Positions 1-8,716 of a stretch of 22,997 nt of DNA are shown piece by piece. Source of the DNA: Nitriliruptorales bacterium (GTDB lineage: Bacteria; Actinomycetota; Nitriliruptoria; Euzebyales; Egibacteraceae). The stretch's first letter is position 1, and every line of letters starts with the position of its first letter. Made by a program: the position numbers and the translations under genes. A model generated the notes under the pieces. That model saw nothing but the letters and a program-made list of their open reading frames with translations. It did not search any database and had not been told where the DNA came from. Location of the stretch: positions 1 to 22,997 of the forward strand of contig SLAO01000094.1 of the NCBI GenBank assembly GCA_007126835.1. The letters run 5' to 3'.

Positions 1-1
1 C

Positions 2-2026
2 GAGCCCGAGTCGATTGGGGCCCTACCGGTCGCCGCACGTGAGGGTCTGGACAACCTGACGTGGGTGGTCAACTGCAACCTCCAGCGCCTCGACGGTCCG
101 GTGCGGGGCAACGGCAAGATCGTCCAGGAGCTCGAGAGCGTGTTCCGGGGCGCCGGCTGGAACGTCATCAAGGTCCTGTGGGGCCGCAAGTGGGACATGC
201 TGCTCGAGAACGACGACACGGGCGCGCTCGTCGAGAAGATGAACAGCACGCCAGACGGCCAGTTCCAGACCTACACCGCGTCCGACGGCAACTACATCCG
301 CCAGCACTTCTTCGACAGCCCCGAGCTGCGGGGCCTGCTCGACGCGTCGGGTCTGACCGAGGCCGACCTCCCGGTGCTCGACCGCGGCGGCCATGACTAC
401 CGCAAGGTCTACGCGGCGTACAAGACCGCGGTCGAGCACACCGGCCAGCCGACGGTGATCCTGGCCCAGACCATCAAGGGCTGGACGCTGGGGCCCGACT
501 TCGAGTCCCGCAACGCCAGTCACCAGATGAAGAAGCTGACCGAGAAGGCGCTGAAGAAGTTCCGCGACCGCCTCGAGCTGTCGATCACCGACGAGGAGCT
601 CGAGGGCGAGCTGCCGCCCTACTACCACCCGGGGGAGGACTCCGAGGAGCACGCCTACCTCCAGGAGCGCCGCAGGGAGCTCGGGGGCTACCTGCCCGAG
701 CGCAAGGTCACGTTCCAGGGCATCGACCTGCCCAAGCACGACGCGTACCGCTCGCTGAAGGATGGCTCGGGCAAGAACGAGGTGGCCACCACCATGGCCT
801 TCGTGCGGCTGCTGCGTGATCTGATGCGGCACGAGGAGCTAGGCCCGAGGATCGTGCCGGTCATCCCCGACGAGGCACGCACGTTCGGGATGGACGCGAT
901 GTTCCCGAACCAGAAGATCTACAACCCGCTCGGGCAGAACTACGAGTCGGTCGACCGCGAGATGCTGCTGTCGTACAACGAGGCCACCAACGGGCAGATC
1001 CTCCACGAGGGGATCACCGAATCCGGTAGCGTCGCCTCGATGACGGCCGCCGGCACGGCCTACGCCACCCACGGAGAGGCGCTGCTGCCGGTCTACGTGT
1101 TCTACTCGATGTTCGGGTTCCAGCGCACCGGCGACGTCATCTGGCAGGCCGTCGACCAGCGCGCCCGCGGGTTCCTGGTCGGCGCCACGGCCGGTCGGAC
1201 CACGCTCAACGGCGAGGGGCTCCAGCACGAGGACGGCCACTCGCTGCTGCTCGCCACGACCAACCCGGCCGTCGAGGTCTACGACCCGACGTTCGCCTAC
1301 GAGCTCGCCGTCATCACCGAGGACGGGGTCAACCGCATGCTGTCGGGCGGCGCCGCTGCCGACGGGTCCGGTCACTGGGACGACCCCCTCGGCCGCCCCA
1401 ACGGGCGCGACGTGCTGTACTACCTGACCGTCTACAACGAGCCGGTGCTCCAGCCACCCATCCCAGAGGGCCTCGACGAGCAAGACATCATCCGGGGCAT
1501 CTACCGCTTCGCGCCGGCGCCGGAGGGCACCAGCCACACTGCGCAGATCCTCACGAGCGGCTCGGCGGGCAAGATGGCACAGGAAGCCGTCGAGCTGCTG
1601 GCCTCCGACTGGGACGTCGGCGCGGCGCTGTGGAGCGTGCCCGGCTGGGTCGGGCTGCACCGCGACGGCCTCGCCGCCGAGCGGTGGAACCGGCTGCACC
1701 CCGAAGACGAACCACGAGTGCCCCATGTGACGCGGGCGCTCGAGGGCGTGGAAGGGCCCTTCGTGGCGGTCACCGACTACCAGAAGGCCGTGCCCAAGCT
1801 GATCGCCCAGTGGGTCCCGGGCAGCCTGACCGTCCTCGGCACCGACGGCTTCGGCCGCTCGGATACCCGGGCCGAGCTGCGTCGCCACTTCCAGATCGAC
1901 GCCGGCCACATCGTGGTGGCTGTGCTCGCCGACCTGGCCCGGGCCGGCGAGATCAAGCCTGGCACCGTGGCCGAGGCGATCGCCCGCTATGAGCTCGACC
2001 CCGACGAGACACCGGACGTCCCCTGA
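2..2026 (+). CDS. aceE: Pyruvate dehydrogenase E1 component, homodimeric type (5'-truncated by window)
   Basis: Decarboxylates pyruvate with thiamine diphosphate (ThDP) and passes the acetyl group to E2 lipoyl domains of the pyruvate dehydrogenase complex (cytosol). The frame is open from base 2, and the 674 residues before the TGA align by eye along their whole length with the last roughly three quarters of E. coli AceE (887 aa). About 235 N-terminal residues, including the GDGE start of the ThDP motif, lie outside. Visible signatures are the NCNLQRLDGP end of the ThDP/Mg site, GNGKI, DEARTFGM, YSMFGFQR, GRTTLNGEGLQHEDGHS and the C-terminal LGTDGFGRSD. No frameshift is seen. The next gene starts 91 bp downstream on the same strand but is unrelated in function. 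In actinobacteria this enzyme works with a lipoylated E2 and a shared Lpd; neither is in view. Confidence 0.96.
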   Translation, partial: EPESIGALPVAAREGLDNLTWVVNCNLQRLDGPVRGNGKIVQELESVFRGAGWNVIKVLWGRKWDMLLENDDTGALVEKMNSTPDGQFQTYTASDGNYIRQHFFDSPELRGLLDASGLTEADLPVLDRGGHDYRKVYAAYKTAVEHTGQPTVILAQTIKGWTLGPDFESRNASHQMKKLTEKALKKFRDRLELSITDEELEGELPPYYHPGEDSEEHAYLQERRRELGGYLPERKVTFQGIDLPKHDAYRSLKDGSGKNEVATTMAFVRLLRDLMRHEELGPRIVPVIPDEARTFGMDAMFPNQKIYNPLGQNYESVDREMLLSYNEATNGQILHEGITESGSVASMTAAGTAYATHGEALLPVYVFYSMFGFQRTGDVIWQAVDQRARGFLVGATAGRTTLNGEGLQHEDGHSLLLATTNPAVEVYDPTFAYELAVITEDGVNRMLSGGAAADGSGHWDDPLGRPNGRDVLYYLTVYNEPVLQPPIPEGLDEQDIIRGIYRFAPAPEGTSHTAQILTSGSAGKMAQEAVELLASDWDVGAALWSVPGWVGLHRDGLAAERWNRLHPEDEPRVPHVTRALEGVEGPFVAVTDYQKAVPKLIAQWVPGSLTVLGTDGFGRSDTRAELRRHFQIDAGHIVVAVLADLARAGEIKPGTVAEAIARYELDPDETPDVP

Positions 2027-2117
2027 TCCGTTCAGCAACCGGTTCGGCGTGCCGATGCAAGATAGGAACAGGCGAAGACGCCGCAGGCCGCCGCGCTCGC
2101 GGGACCATGAGGGGTGA

Positions 2118-4250
2118 ATGACCGACCGTGCGCCACCCCACTCGCTGGTCGGTTCCCCGGACCAGTCCGGCAGCCGTGGGGGCGAGGTTGCCCGCTGGCG
2201 AGCACTGCTCGATGACCAGCACGAGCTGATCTGCCGGTACCTTCCCGTCGGCGACTTGCCGCTGACGTACGCCAACCGGGCCTACGCCGCAGCCTACGCC
2301 ACCACGCCAGAGCAGCTGCTCGACACGTCCCTGATCGACCTGTTCCCCGAGTCGATGCACCAGTGGGCGCGCGAGCGCGTCGCAGCCCTTTGCCGTGGTG
2401 ACGCCGAGACCGTCCACGAAAACGACGTGCACTTGCCCGACGGGCAGGTGCGGCGGTTCCAGTGGAGTGACCAGGTCGTGACCACGGGCGACGGCACCAC
2501 CGTCGAGATCCAGTCGATCGGCTCCGACGTCACCGAGCAGCGCCGGACCGAAGCGGCGCTCCGGGCCAGCGAACGGCGTCTGCGTTGGATGTTCGACCAC
2601 GCCCCGATCGGCATGGCCCTCCTGTCGGTCGAGGGTCGGGTCGACCTCGCCAACGAGGCCCTGGCAAGCTTCCTGGGGACGTACAGCTCCTCACTCATCG
2701 GGGCCGGGCTGGGCGACCTGCTCGCCGAGGACCCCGACGGTGACTTGATGCGGCCGGCCAACGGGTCGAAAGCAGCGTCCGAGCAGTTCGAGCGTCGCTT
2801 CCGGCGCGCCGACGGGGCCGACGCGTGGGGCCTGTTGAGCATCGCATCCCCAGAGGGCGCCACCGACAGTCCAGCGCTCCTGCAGGTCGTGGACCTGACC
2901 GACCGCAAGCGCGCCGAGGCCGAGCTTGCGTACCGGGCCCAGCACGACCCCCTGACCGGCCTGCCCAACCGCGCGCGGCTGGATGAGGAGATCCTCGAGG
3001 CGCTGCGATGGGGCCGGCGCCGCGGACGCGACGTCGCGCTGATGTTCTGCGACCTCGACCACTTCAAGGTCGTCAACGACAGCCTGGGTCACGATGCGGG
3101 AGACGCGCTGCTCGTCGCGGTCGGACGGCGGCTGGCTGGCGCCCTCGACCCGGGCGAGGTCCTGGGACGCTTCGGCGGCGACGAGTTCGTGGTCGTGGCC
3201 CGCGGCATCCGCAGTCAAGACGATGCCCTGGCTCGCGCCGGCGCCCTGGCTGGCGTCCTGGCCAACCCGATCGCGGTGGCTGGGACCGAGGTCCCCCTCG
3301 GCGCCAGCGTCGGCGTGGCCGTGGCCCCGCAGGGGGTTGGCACACCAGGAGCGCTGCTCCGCGACGCGGACACCGCGATGTACGTCGCCAAGGGTCGAGG
3401 GCGGGGCACGGTCGCGGCGTGCGACGATTCGATGCGGACCGAGGCCGGCGAGCGCCTGGCGCTGCAGACCGCGATGCGCGGAGCAGCCGAGCGGAACGAG
3501 CTCGAGCTGCGCTACCAGCCCATCGTCACCGCGCGCGGCGAGGTCCACGGCTGCGAGGCGTTGCTGCGCTGGCGGCATCCCACGCGCGGGTTGCTCTCAC
3601 CCGACGCCTTCTTACGCGTCGCCGAGGAATCCGGAGCGATCCACGAGATCGGCGAGTGGGTACGGCGCGAGGCGACCCGGCAGCTCGCCAGGTGGGACGC
3701 GGAGGGCGGCCTGCCGCCCGACATGGGGATGTGGATCAACGTGTCGGGGGCCGAGCTGATGGACCCTAGCCTGGCCGCAGCGGTGTCCGGCGCCGCGCGA
3801 CACGCCGGCGTCGACCCGAGCCGGCTGACGTTGGAGATCTCCGAACGCGCCCTGCTCGGGGAGATCACCGGGACGCTAGGTGCCCTGGCCGAAACCGGGG
3901 TGGCCCTCGCGGTCGACGACGTGGGCACGGGCCATGCGGCACTTGCCGATCTGGCAAGCGCTCCCCTGGACGTGCTCAAGATCGATCGGAAGTTCATCGC
4001 CTTGCTCGAACCTCCGGGCCACCAAGCCAGCGTCACCGCGGTGCTCTTCGACCTCGCGCGTTCGCTAGGGCTCGGGCTCGTGGCCGAAGGCGTGGAGACC
4101 CTGGCCCAAGACACCGCCCTCGACCAGCTCGACTGTGACCTGCGACAGGGGTACCTTTACGCCCGCCCCATGCCGCCGGCCAGCCTGCGCTCGGCGATGA
4201 TGGCCCGCCCCTCGAGAGCCGTCCGCACGGGCACCAGGGCAGTCCCCTAA
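2118..4250 (+). CDS. PAS-PAS-GGDEF-EAL cyclic-di-GMP signalling protein
   Basis: Dual-domain protein able in principle to make and to degrade the second messenger c-di-GMP. It has 710 aa: PAS-like sensor 1 (about 31-138), PAS 2 (about 151-268), GGDEF cyclase (about 270-430) and EAL phosphodiesterase (about 450-695). No signal peptide or membrane segment is seen, so it is probably cytosolic. The cyclase A-site GGDEF is intact at 353-357. The usual inhibitory RxxD five residues before it is absent (DPGE instead). The EAL core looks complete: E480 in EALLRW, N541, E573 in LEISE, D600-D601 in VDDVGTG, K621, E657 in VAEGVE and Q677. ATG 2118 is preceded by a GAGGGG ribosome site. The stop overlaps a small hairpin (GTCCC/GGGAC, 4242-4255). 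Net activity and PAS ligands cannot be read from sequence. Confidence 0.93.
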   Translation: MTDRAPPHSLVGSPDQSGSRGGEVARWRALLDDQHELICRYLPVGDLPLTYANRAYAAAYATTPEQLLDTSLIDLFPESMHQWARERVAALCRGDAETVHENDVHLPDGQVRRFQWSDQVVTTGDGTTVEIQSIGSDVTEQRRTEAALRASERRLRWMFDHAPIGMALLSVEGRVDLANEALASFLGTYSSSLIGAGLGDLLAEDPDGDLMRPANGSKAASEQFERRFRRADGADAWGLLSIASPEGATDSPALLQVVDLTDRKRAEAELAYRAQHDPLTGLPNRARLDEEILEALRWGRRRGRDVALMFCDLDHFKVVNDSLGHDAGDALLVAVGRRLAGALDPGEVLGRFGGDEFVVVARGIRSQDDALARAGALAGVLANPIAVAGTEVPLGASVGVAVAPQGVGTPGALLRDADTAMYVAKGRGRGTVAACDDSMRTEAGERLALQTAMRGAAERNELELRYQPIVTARGEVHGCEALLRWRHPTRGLLSPDAFLRVAEESGAIHEIGEWVRREATRQLARWDAEGGLPPDMGMWINVSGAELMDPSLAAAVSGAARHAGVDPSRLTLEISERALLGEITGTLGALAETGVALAVDDVGTGHAALADLASAPLDVLKIDRKFIALLEPPGHQASVTAVLFDLARSLGLGLVAEGVETLAQDTALDQLDCDLRQGYLYARPMPPASLRSAMMARPSRAVRTGTRAVP

Positions 4251-4350
4251 GGGACACTCCCGACTGACGATCCGGCGGCTTCCTTCCACACTGCGGTCGG
4301 CGTCGGGCCCGCCAGGGTCCGGCGCGGGAAGCTACAGCGACGCGATGGTT

Positions 4351-4355
4351 GGGAG
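4351..4355 (+). promoter_or_regulatory. Ribosome binding site deciding the lipoprotein start
   Basis: GGGAG lies 7 nt before ATG 4363. The in-frame upstream ATG at 4345 has no comparably placed purine tract, and using it would only add six residues before the signal peptide. Confidence 0.55.
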
Positions 4356-4362
4356 ACCGAAG

Positions 4363-5112
4363 ATGCGAAGCAACGGGGAGACGCCGAGGACGGCGACGCT
4401 GGCGATGATCGTGCTGACCACTGCCGTGGTGGCAGCTGGTTGCGCTCCGCTGTTCCAGCAGACCGTACGAGGGTCGGGCGAGATCGACACGCGCGAGATC
4501 GCGCTTGGGGACGTGAGCGAGGTCAGGGTCGGCTCTGCACTAGACGTGGCCATCGTCCCAGGGGACGAGCCCGCGGTTGCCATCGAGGCCGACGACAACG
4601 TCCTGGACCGGATCGAGGTCACCGAGCAAGGCCAGCGCGTGGAGCTTCGCCTGGAACGAGGGATCCGCCTGCGCTCCGCAACGGTCGACATCACGGTGAC
4701 GATGCCCTCGGTCACGCGCGTGGGAGCGTCGGGGGCCTCGAACGTGGATGTCACAGAGGGGCTCGAGGTGGATGACCTGCGCGTCACCGCGTCGGGTGCC
4801 AGCAACGTCGGGGGCGCGATCGATGCGGCGCTGCTCGACGTCTCGGCATCTGGGTCCTCGGGCGTGTCGCTCGCGGGAGGCGCCGGACGGCTTGCGGTGA
4901 GCGCCTCTGGAGCCAGCGACGTCGATTTGCGCCAGCTCCAGGTCGACGGTGACGCCGATGTGGAGGCCTCTGGCGCCTCGGACGTGGGTGTCCACGTCTC
5001 TGGAACCCTGCGCGCCAACGCCTCCGGGGCGTCGGGCGTGCGCTACGCCGGCAGTCCTGGCGACGTGACGACGCAGATCAGCGGGGCCTCGTCGGTGGAG
5101 CCCGGCGGCTAG
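4363..5112 (+). CDS. DUF2807-type (GIN domain) beta-repeat lipoprotein
   Basis: Predicted secreted lipoprotein of 249 aa; function unknown. The N-terminus has Arg residues, a hydrophobic stretch (about residues 13-24) and a lipobox ending AAG-C with Cys27, so it should be lipid-anchored outside the membrane. The mature part begins with the GSGEIDTREIALGDVSEVRV pattern typical of the DUF2807/head GIN domain. It then runs into repeated SGASNV, SGASDV and SGASGV turns about every 20 residues, as expected for a right-handed beta-helix. The family is widespread in Bacteroidetes and also found in actinobacteria, with no settled role. An upstream in-frame ATG at 4345 would add six residues, but 4363 has the better ribosome site. 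It stands alone, 112 bp after the GGDEF-EAL gene and convergent with the hydrolase operon. Confidence 0.85.
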   Translation: MRSNGETPRTATLAMIVLTTAVVAAGCAPLFQQTVRGSGEIDTREIALGDVSEVRVGSALDVAIVPGDEPAVAIEADDNVLDRIEVTEQGQRVELRLERGIRLRSATVDITVTMPSVTRVGASGASNVDVTEGLEVDDLRVTASGASNVGGAIDAALLDVSASGSSGVSLAGGAGRLAVSASGASDVDLRQLQVDGDADVEASGASDVGVHVSGTLRANASGASGVRYAGSPGDVTTQISGASSVEPGG

Positions 5113-5137
5113 ACGTTTCGCAGGTCTGGTGCCGCCG

Positions 5138-5160
5138 GGCGGGGCGCGCCACGCCCCGCC
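5138..5160 (+). terminator. GC-rich hairpin after the lipoprotein gene
   Basis: Perfect 9-bp stem GGCGGGGCG / CGCCCCGCC with a 5-nt loop, 25 nt past the lipoprotein stop. There is no T-run after it, as is common for terminators in high-GC actinobacteria. It lies in a convergent gap, so it could serve either strand. Confidence 0.55.
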
Positions 5161-5224
5161 GTCGTCGTCGCGGTGTTGCGCGTGAGGTTGCCCGTGGTCG
5201 TGGGGCTGGTGAGGCGTGCCCCAG

Positions 5225-5278
5225 TGCACGAGGTTGCGATTGCGACGTGCTGGGACGCATCAATTGCAACCTCGTGCA
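5225..5278. repeat. 54-bp inverted repeat in convergent intergenic gap
   Basis: Left arm TGCACGAGGTTGCGATTG (5225-5242) and right arm CAATTGCAACCTCGTGCA (5261-5278) match at 17 of 18 positions, with 13 perfect bp at the outer ends, around an 18-nt spacer. It is noticeably less GC-rich than its surroundings. No T-tract follows. It could be a bidirectional terminator, a REP/MITE-like dispersed repeat or a protein site. Copy number in the genome cannot be seen here. Confidence 0.75.
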
Positions 5279-5322
5279 TCAGCGCGAAGGTCACCACCCA
5301 CCACCGCCCTGACAGCCTGCCT

Positions 5323-7347
5323 CTACACGCCGTCCCGGGCGATCGTCCGATCCCAGGTCTTGGCGAACACGCGCCTTCCCGCCTCATACGCGTCGAGCGT
5401 GGCGTGGAGGTGGAATGCCTCGGCGCTGCACGTGAGGTGGATGCGGGCCACGGTCTCGGCGGACCATCCGTTGCGTGCCAGGCTGCGGGTGGTCACCGTC
5501 TCGCCCTCGACCGACGTGAAGTCATCGGCCGTCGCGCGGTACCACTCGTAGCCCTTGCGCCGGACCTCCATCCCGTGATCGTCGATGCGCCAGGCACCCT
5601 TGTCCTCGATGACCTCCAGTTGCGACCGGTCCGCGGCGAGGTCGCGGGTCACCACCCAGTTGTGCACCGGGTGCTCCAGCACGGTCGTCGCCAGAGGGGG
5701 CGACCCCTCGGGCGGTTCGAACGGGCGAAGCTCCTCATCGGCCCCGTTGCCCTCCCGCACCGGCAGGACCAACGTGCTGCGCTCGGGGTACACGGTCAGC
5801 ATCACCGGTTCCGGCGGGGGCCACGCCAGCGGCCAGTACGACGTGGAAACGGCCAGACGCAGGCGATGCCCGGCGCTGATGTGCTGCGCGCAGTAGTTGA
5901 ACGTGACCGACACGTCCATCGGCACGCCCGGTTCGACCAGCTCTACCTGCTCGTGTCCGTGGCGGTGCGTCAGGTTCAGCACGCCGTACGTGACCCGCGT
6001 GGCCTTGCCGTCGGGGGCGACATCGATGAGCCGGACGGCCACCATGGCCACAGGCTTGTCGGCGATCAGCGTCAGGTCGATCGAGGGGGCCCCGAACAGG
6101 TCCATCGGCTCGTCTAAAGGCTCCGAGTCGAACACCAGCGCCCCACCGTTCTCCTCGCGCTGGTCGCTCGGCAGGTCCGGAGCGGCGACGTAGCTGCACC
6201 ACTTGCCGGCGAACAGGCCCAGCGACAGCGGCGACCGGATCTCCCGGGGCTCGACCTCCCCGGGGTCGGTGTCGGGGTCGAGGATGCGCCCCCGGGTCAG
6301 GGGGTACCGCCGCAGAACGACGCTCGATGTCGGCCAGCCTCGCTCGGCGATCCAGCGTCCGGGGCGATGGTTCGCAGCGGCTTGCGGCTCGTCGGTGTGC
6401 TGCAGGTACGCCTTGAGCATCGGCTCGTCGTCGATGCCGTTGTCCACCTTCTTCAGCCACCGGTCGAACCAGCGCACGACCTCCTGCAAGAACCCGATCG
6501 CCGGACCGGGGTTACCCATGTGCGGATAGACGTGGCTCCACGGTCCGATCAGCGCCATGCGGGGGACGTCCAGGTTGGCCAGCAGACGGAAGCCGGTGTT
6601 GGAGTACCCGTCGGCCCATCCCGATACCGTCATGACGGGCACGGAGATCGCTGCGTAGTCCTCGCGAATGGAGCCGTGCCGCCAGTAGGCATCGCGCTGC
6701 TGATGGCGCAGCCACGTCTCCAGCCACAGTCCGCTGCCCTCCAGTCGCTGGTGCCACAAAGCGCGCCACCGGGCGCCGACGAGATCCGGGTCGGGGGGCA
6801 TCGCGTTGTACGCGAACATCGTCGAGGCCCACGACAAGTTGTCGCCCAGCAGACACCCACCCATGTAGTGGACGTCGTCGGAGTAGCGGTCGTCGCTGGC
6901 GGATGCGGCGATGACCGCCTTGAGCTGCGGAGGCCGCCTCGCGGCGAGCTGGAGGGCGTTGAACCCGCCCCAGCTGATCCCCAGCATGCCGACCGAGCCG
7001 TCGCACCATGGTTGCTCGGCGATCCAGGCGAGCACGTCCTCGCCGTCGTTGAGCTCGGTCGGCAGGTACTCGTCGGTCAACACGCCCTCGCTGTCGCCCG
7101 AGCCCCGCAGGTCGACCCGCACGCAGGCGTAGCCGTGCCCGGCCAGGTAGGGATGCACGCGCTCGTCCCGCGCACGGGTCCCGTCGCGCTTGCGGTAGGG
7201 GATGAACTCCAAGACGGCGGGCACGGGAGCATCCTGGGCGCCTGCGGGGACCCAGATGCGAGCGGCGAGGCCGATGCCGTCGCGCACCGGGATCAGCGTG
7301 TGCTCGATGGAGTGGACCTCGTGCGGGAACTCGTCGACGGTGCGCAT
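5323..7347 (-). CDS. CocE/NonD (X-Pro dipeptidyl-peptidase-like) family hydrolase
   Basis: Serine alpha/beta hydrolase of the CocE/PepX superfamily, 674 aa; members cleave esters or amides/peptides. Catalytic residues by family pattern are Ser125 in GISWGG, Asp246 in GWADG and His272 in GPWSH. An oxyanion-loop-like FIPYRKRDG lies near 48-56. The C-terminal half carries the PepX_C jelly-roll signature (DQREENGGALVFDSEPL, then GAPSIDLTL). No signal peptide is seen, so it is cytosolic. ATG 7347 is chosen because AGGGAG precedes it by 5 nt and because the frame's longer extension would overlap the ATP-grasp gene. It follows that gene by 20 nt on the same strand, so the two are co-transcribed and probably act on the same compound. 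The substrate is unknown. Confidence 0.93.
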   Translation of the reverse strand: MRTVDEFPHEVHSIEHTLIPVRDGIGLAARIWVPAGAQDAPVPAVLEFIPYRKRDGTRARDERVHPYLAGHGYACVRVDLRGSGDSEGVLTDEYLPTELNDGEDVLAWIAEQPWCDGSVGMLGISWGGFNALQLAARRPPQLKAVIAASASDDRYSDDVHYMGGCLLGDNLSWASTMFAYNAMPPDPDLVGARWRALWHQRLEGSGLWLETWLRHQQRDAYWRHGSIREDYAAISVPVMTVSGWADGYSNTGFRLLANLDVPRMALIGPWSHVYPHMGNPGPAIGFLQEVVRWFDRWLKKVDNGIDDEPMLKAYLQHTDEPQAAANHRPGRWIAERGWPTSSVVLRRYPLTRGRILDPDTDPGEVEPREIRSPLSLGLFAGKWCSYVAAPDLPSDQREENGGALVFDSEPLDEPMDLFGAPSIDLTLIADKPVAMVAVRLIDVAPDGKATRVTYGVLNLTHRHGHEQVELVEPGVPMDVSVTFNYCAQHISAGHRLRLAVSTSYWPLAWPPPEPVMLTVYPERSTLVLPVREGNGADEELRPFEPPEGSPPLATTVLEHPVHNWVVTRDLAADRSQLEVIEDKGAWRIDDHGMEVRRKGYEWYRATADDFTSVEGETVTTRSLARNGWSAETVARIHLTCSAEAFHLHATLDAYEAGRRVFAKTWDRTIARDGV

Positions 7348-7367
7348 GTTCTCCCTGCTGCCGCTGC

Positions 7368-8654
7368 TCAGGCGGCGGTGACGTCGATGATGCCGAACTC
7401 CAGTGCCTCCCGGCAGCGCCGCCAGCGCTGCAGCAGCTCCCGGTGGGAGCGGGCCCCCAGGTAGACCTCGGCGAGCTCGTAGCTGTACGCGTCCTGGTCG
7501 GCCAGGTCGGACAGACGGTCGCCTTCGCGGACGAGCACGTGGACGATCGCGTCGCCCGGCGCGTCGGCAACCGCCGCGAGCTCGGCAGCGGTGGGCACGC
7601 GTCGGACGATCCCGTCCTCGTAGGCCCGCAGGAACATCTTCGCCGCGACGAGATGGCGCCCTTCCCGGTATGGCAGCTGCGGCTGGCGTCCGAGCGCGAC
7701 GTCCACCCCCACCTGCAGGTGGCTGACGCCGTCGACCATCGCGAACAGCGGGGCATGCGACTGGGACAGGCGGGGGTTGATCTCGAGCACCCTGATGCGG
7801 TCGCCCCTGACGTCGTAGAACAGCTCCATGTTGAACACGCTGTCGTCCATGCCGGTCGCGACCATGATGCGCTCGGCGGTCTCGGCGACGCGCGCCTGGA
7901 TCGGTGCCGGCAGCGACGAAGGGTACTGGTATCGCGCGAACGACGAGCGGTTGGGGGCGCGGATGCTGTCGACGATGCCATACACACGCGGCTGCCCGTG
8001 CTGCACGTACCCCTCGACCGTGCACAGCCGGCCCGAGATGATCTCCTCGGCGAGCATGACCTCCGCGCCGGCGTCGGCGATATCGGCAGGGAGCCGGGCG
8101 TGGCGCATGACCGCCGCCAGCGGCTGCGCCAGCCGCGGGAGCTCCTCCCGGATCACCGGCAGCGCGGCGGTGAGGTCATCGGGGTGGGTGATGCGAAAGC
8201 CCAGGTGGCTGCGGAACGCGTTCAACGGTTTGGTCCAGAACGGAAAGCCGATGTCGAGATCGGCGAGGGGGTCGTCGACGTAGGGGTGCAGCGCCGCGAA
8301 GCGCGGCACCGCCTCGGGAGCGGCGCTGCGCTGGAGCACTCGGCTCCAGTACTTGTGGTTGCAGGCGAGGACGCCCTCGAGAGTAGGCGCGTGCAGCCGG
8401 CGTGGCTTGGCGAGCATCGGGACGAGCTCGGTCGCGGGGAAGTCGATGCATGTGGTGATCGCGTCGACGCTGCCGTCGAAGGCGTCGAGGCGTGCGGTGG
8501 CATCGGCCAGGAACTCGTCGACGGGGAACTCGTCGACCCCGCGGAGGCGGTCGAAGTCGATGAGGGTGTGGAACCGGCACTCGCCGGCAGCGGGGAGCTG
8601 TTCGAGGAGCCGGCGGTTGGGCTCGTCGAGGCCAACCACGAACACGTTCCGCAT
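7368..8654 (-). CDS. ATP-grasp domain ligase of unknown substrate
   Basis: ATP-grasp enzymes join a carboxylate to an amine or other nucleophile through an acyl-phosphate; here 428 aa. The N-terminal third (MRNVFVVGLDEPNRRLLEQL) looks like a Rossmann-type pre-ATP-grasp domain. Candidate ATP-contact residues are K101 and K142 (PFWTKPLNAFRSH) and E203-E204 (LAEEIISG). The metal-binding carboxylates fit E277 (NMELF) and E291/N293 in VLEINPRLSQSH. The C-terminal 100 residues are probably a lid or substrate domain. The start is supported by GAGGAG 6 nt upstream. It is the first gene of a two-gene operon with the CocE-type hydrolase, divergent from dnaE2 across 156 bp. It resembles carboxylate-amine ligases rather than purine or biotin enzymes, and I cannot name a reaction. 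Confidence 0.88.
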   Translation of the reverse strand: MRNVFVVGLDEPNRRLLEQLPAAGECRFHTLIDFDRLRGVDEFPVDEFLADATARLDAFDGSVDAITTCIDFPATELVPMLAKPRRLHAPTLEGVLACNHKYWSRVLQRSAAPEAVPRFAALHPYVDDPLADLDIGFPFWTKPLNAFRSHLGFRITHPDDLTAALPVIREELPRLAQPLAAVMRHARLPADIADAGAEVMLAEEIISGRLCTVEGYVQHGQPRVYGIVDSIRAPNRSSFARYQYPSSLPAPIQARVAETAERIMVATGMDDSVFNMELFYDVRGDRIRVLEINPRLSQSHAPLFAMVDGVSHLQVGVDVALGRQPQLPYREGRHLVAAKMFLRAYEDGIVRRVPTAAELAAVADAPGDAIVHVLVREGDRLSDLADQDAYSYELAEVYLGARSHRELLQRWRRCREALEFGIIDVTAA

Positions 8655-8716
8655 GCAGGCTCCTCGAAGGACCGGGACGTCGTGAGCCTAGCACCGGGCG
8701 CGGCGTGACCTCCGGG

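Noticed and set aside
2037..2044. AACCGGTT palindrome between aceE and the GGDEF-EAL gene.
   Set aside because: An 8-bp palindrome is common by chance in such DNA and there is no clear promoter around it.
5109..5387. 92-aa minus-strand open frame running through the inverted repeat.
   Set aside because: It overlaps the end of the hydrolase gene and reads mostly hairpin sequence; there is no family resemblance I can support.
7348..8025. The hydrolase frame stays open far upstream of ATG 7347, suggesting a 900-residue fusion protein.
   Set aside because: The extension overlaps the well-supported ATP-grasp gene in another frame and is Arg/Pro-rich shadow sequence; ATG 7347 has a good ribosome site and the family's normal N-terminus.
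7443..8708. Long plus-strand open frame (421 aa) opposite the ATP-grasp gene.
   Set aside because: Composition is typical of an antisense shadow in GC-rich DNA and there is no family signature; the minus-strand protein has clear motifs.
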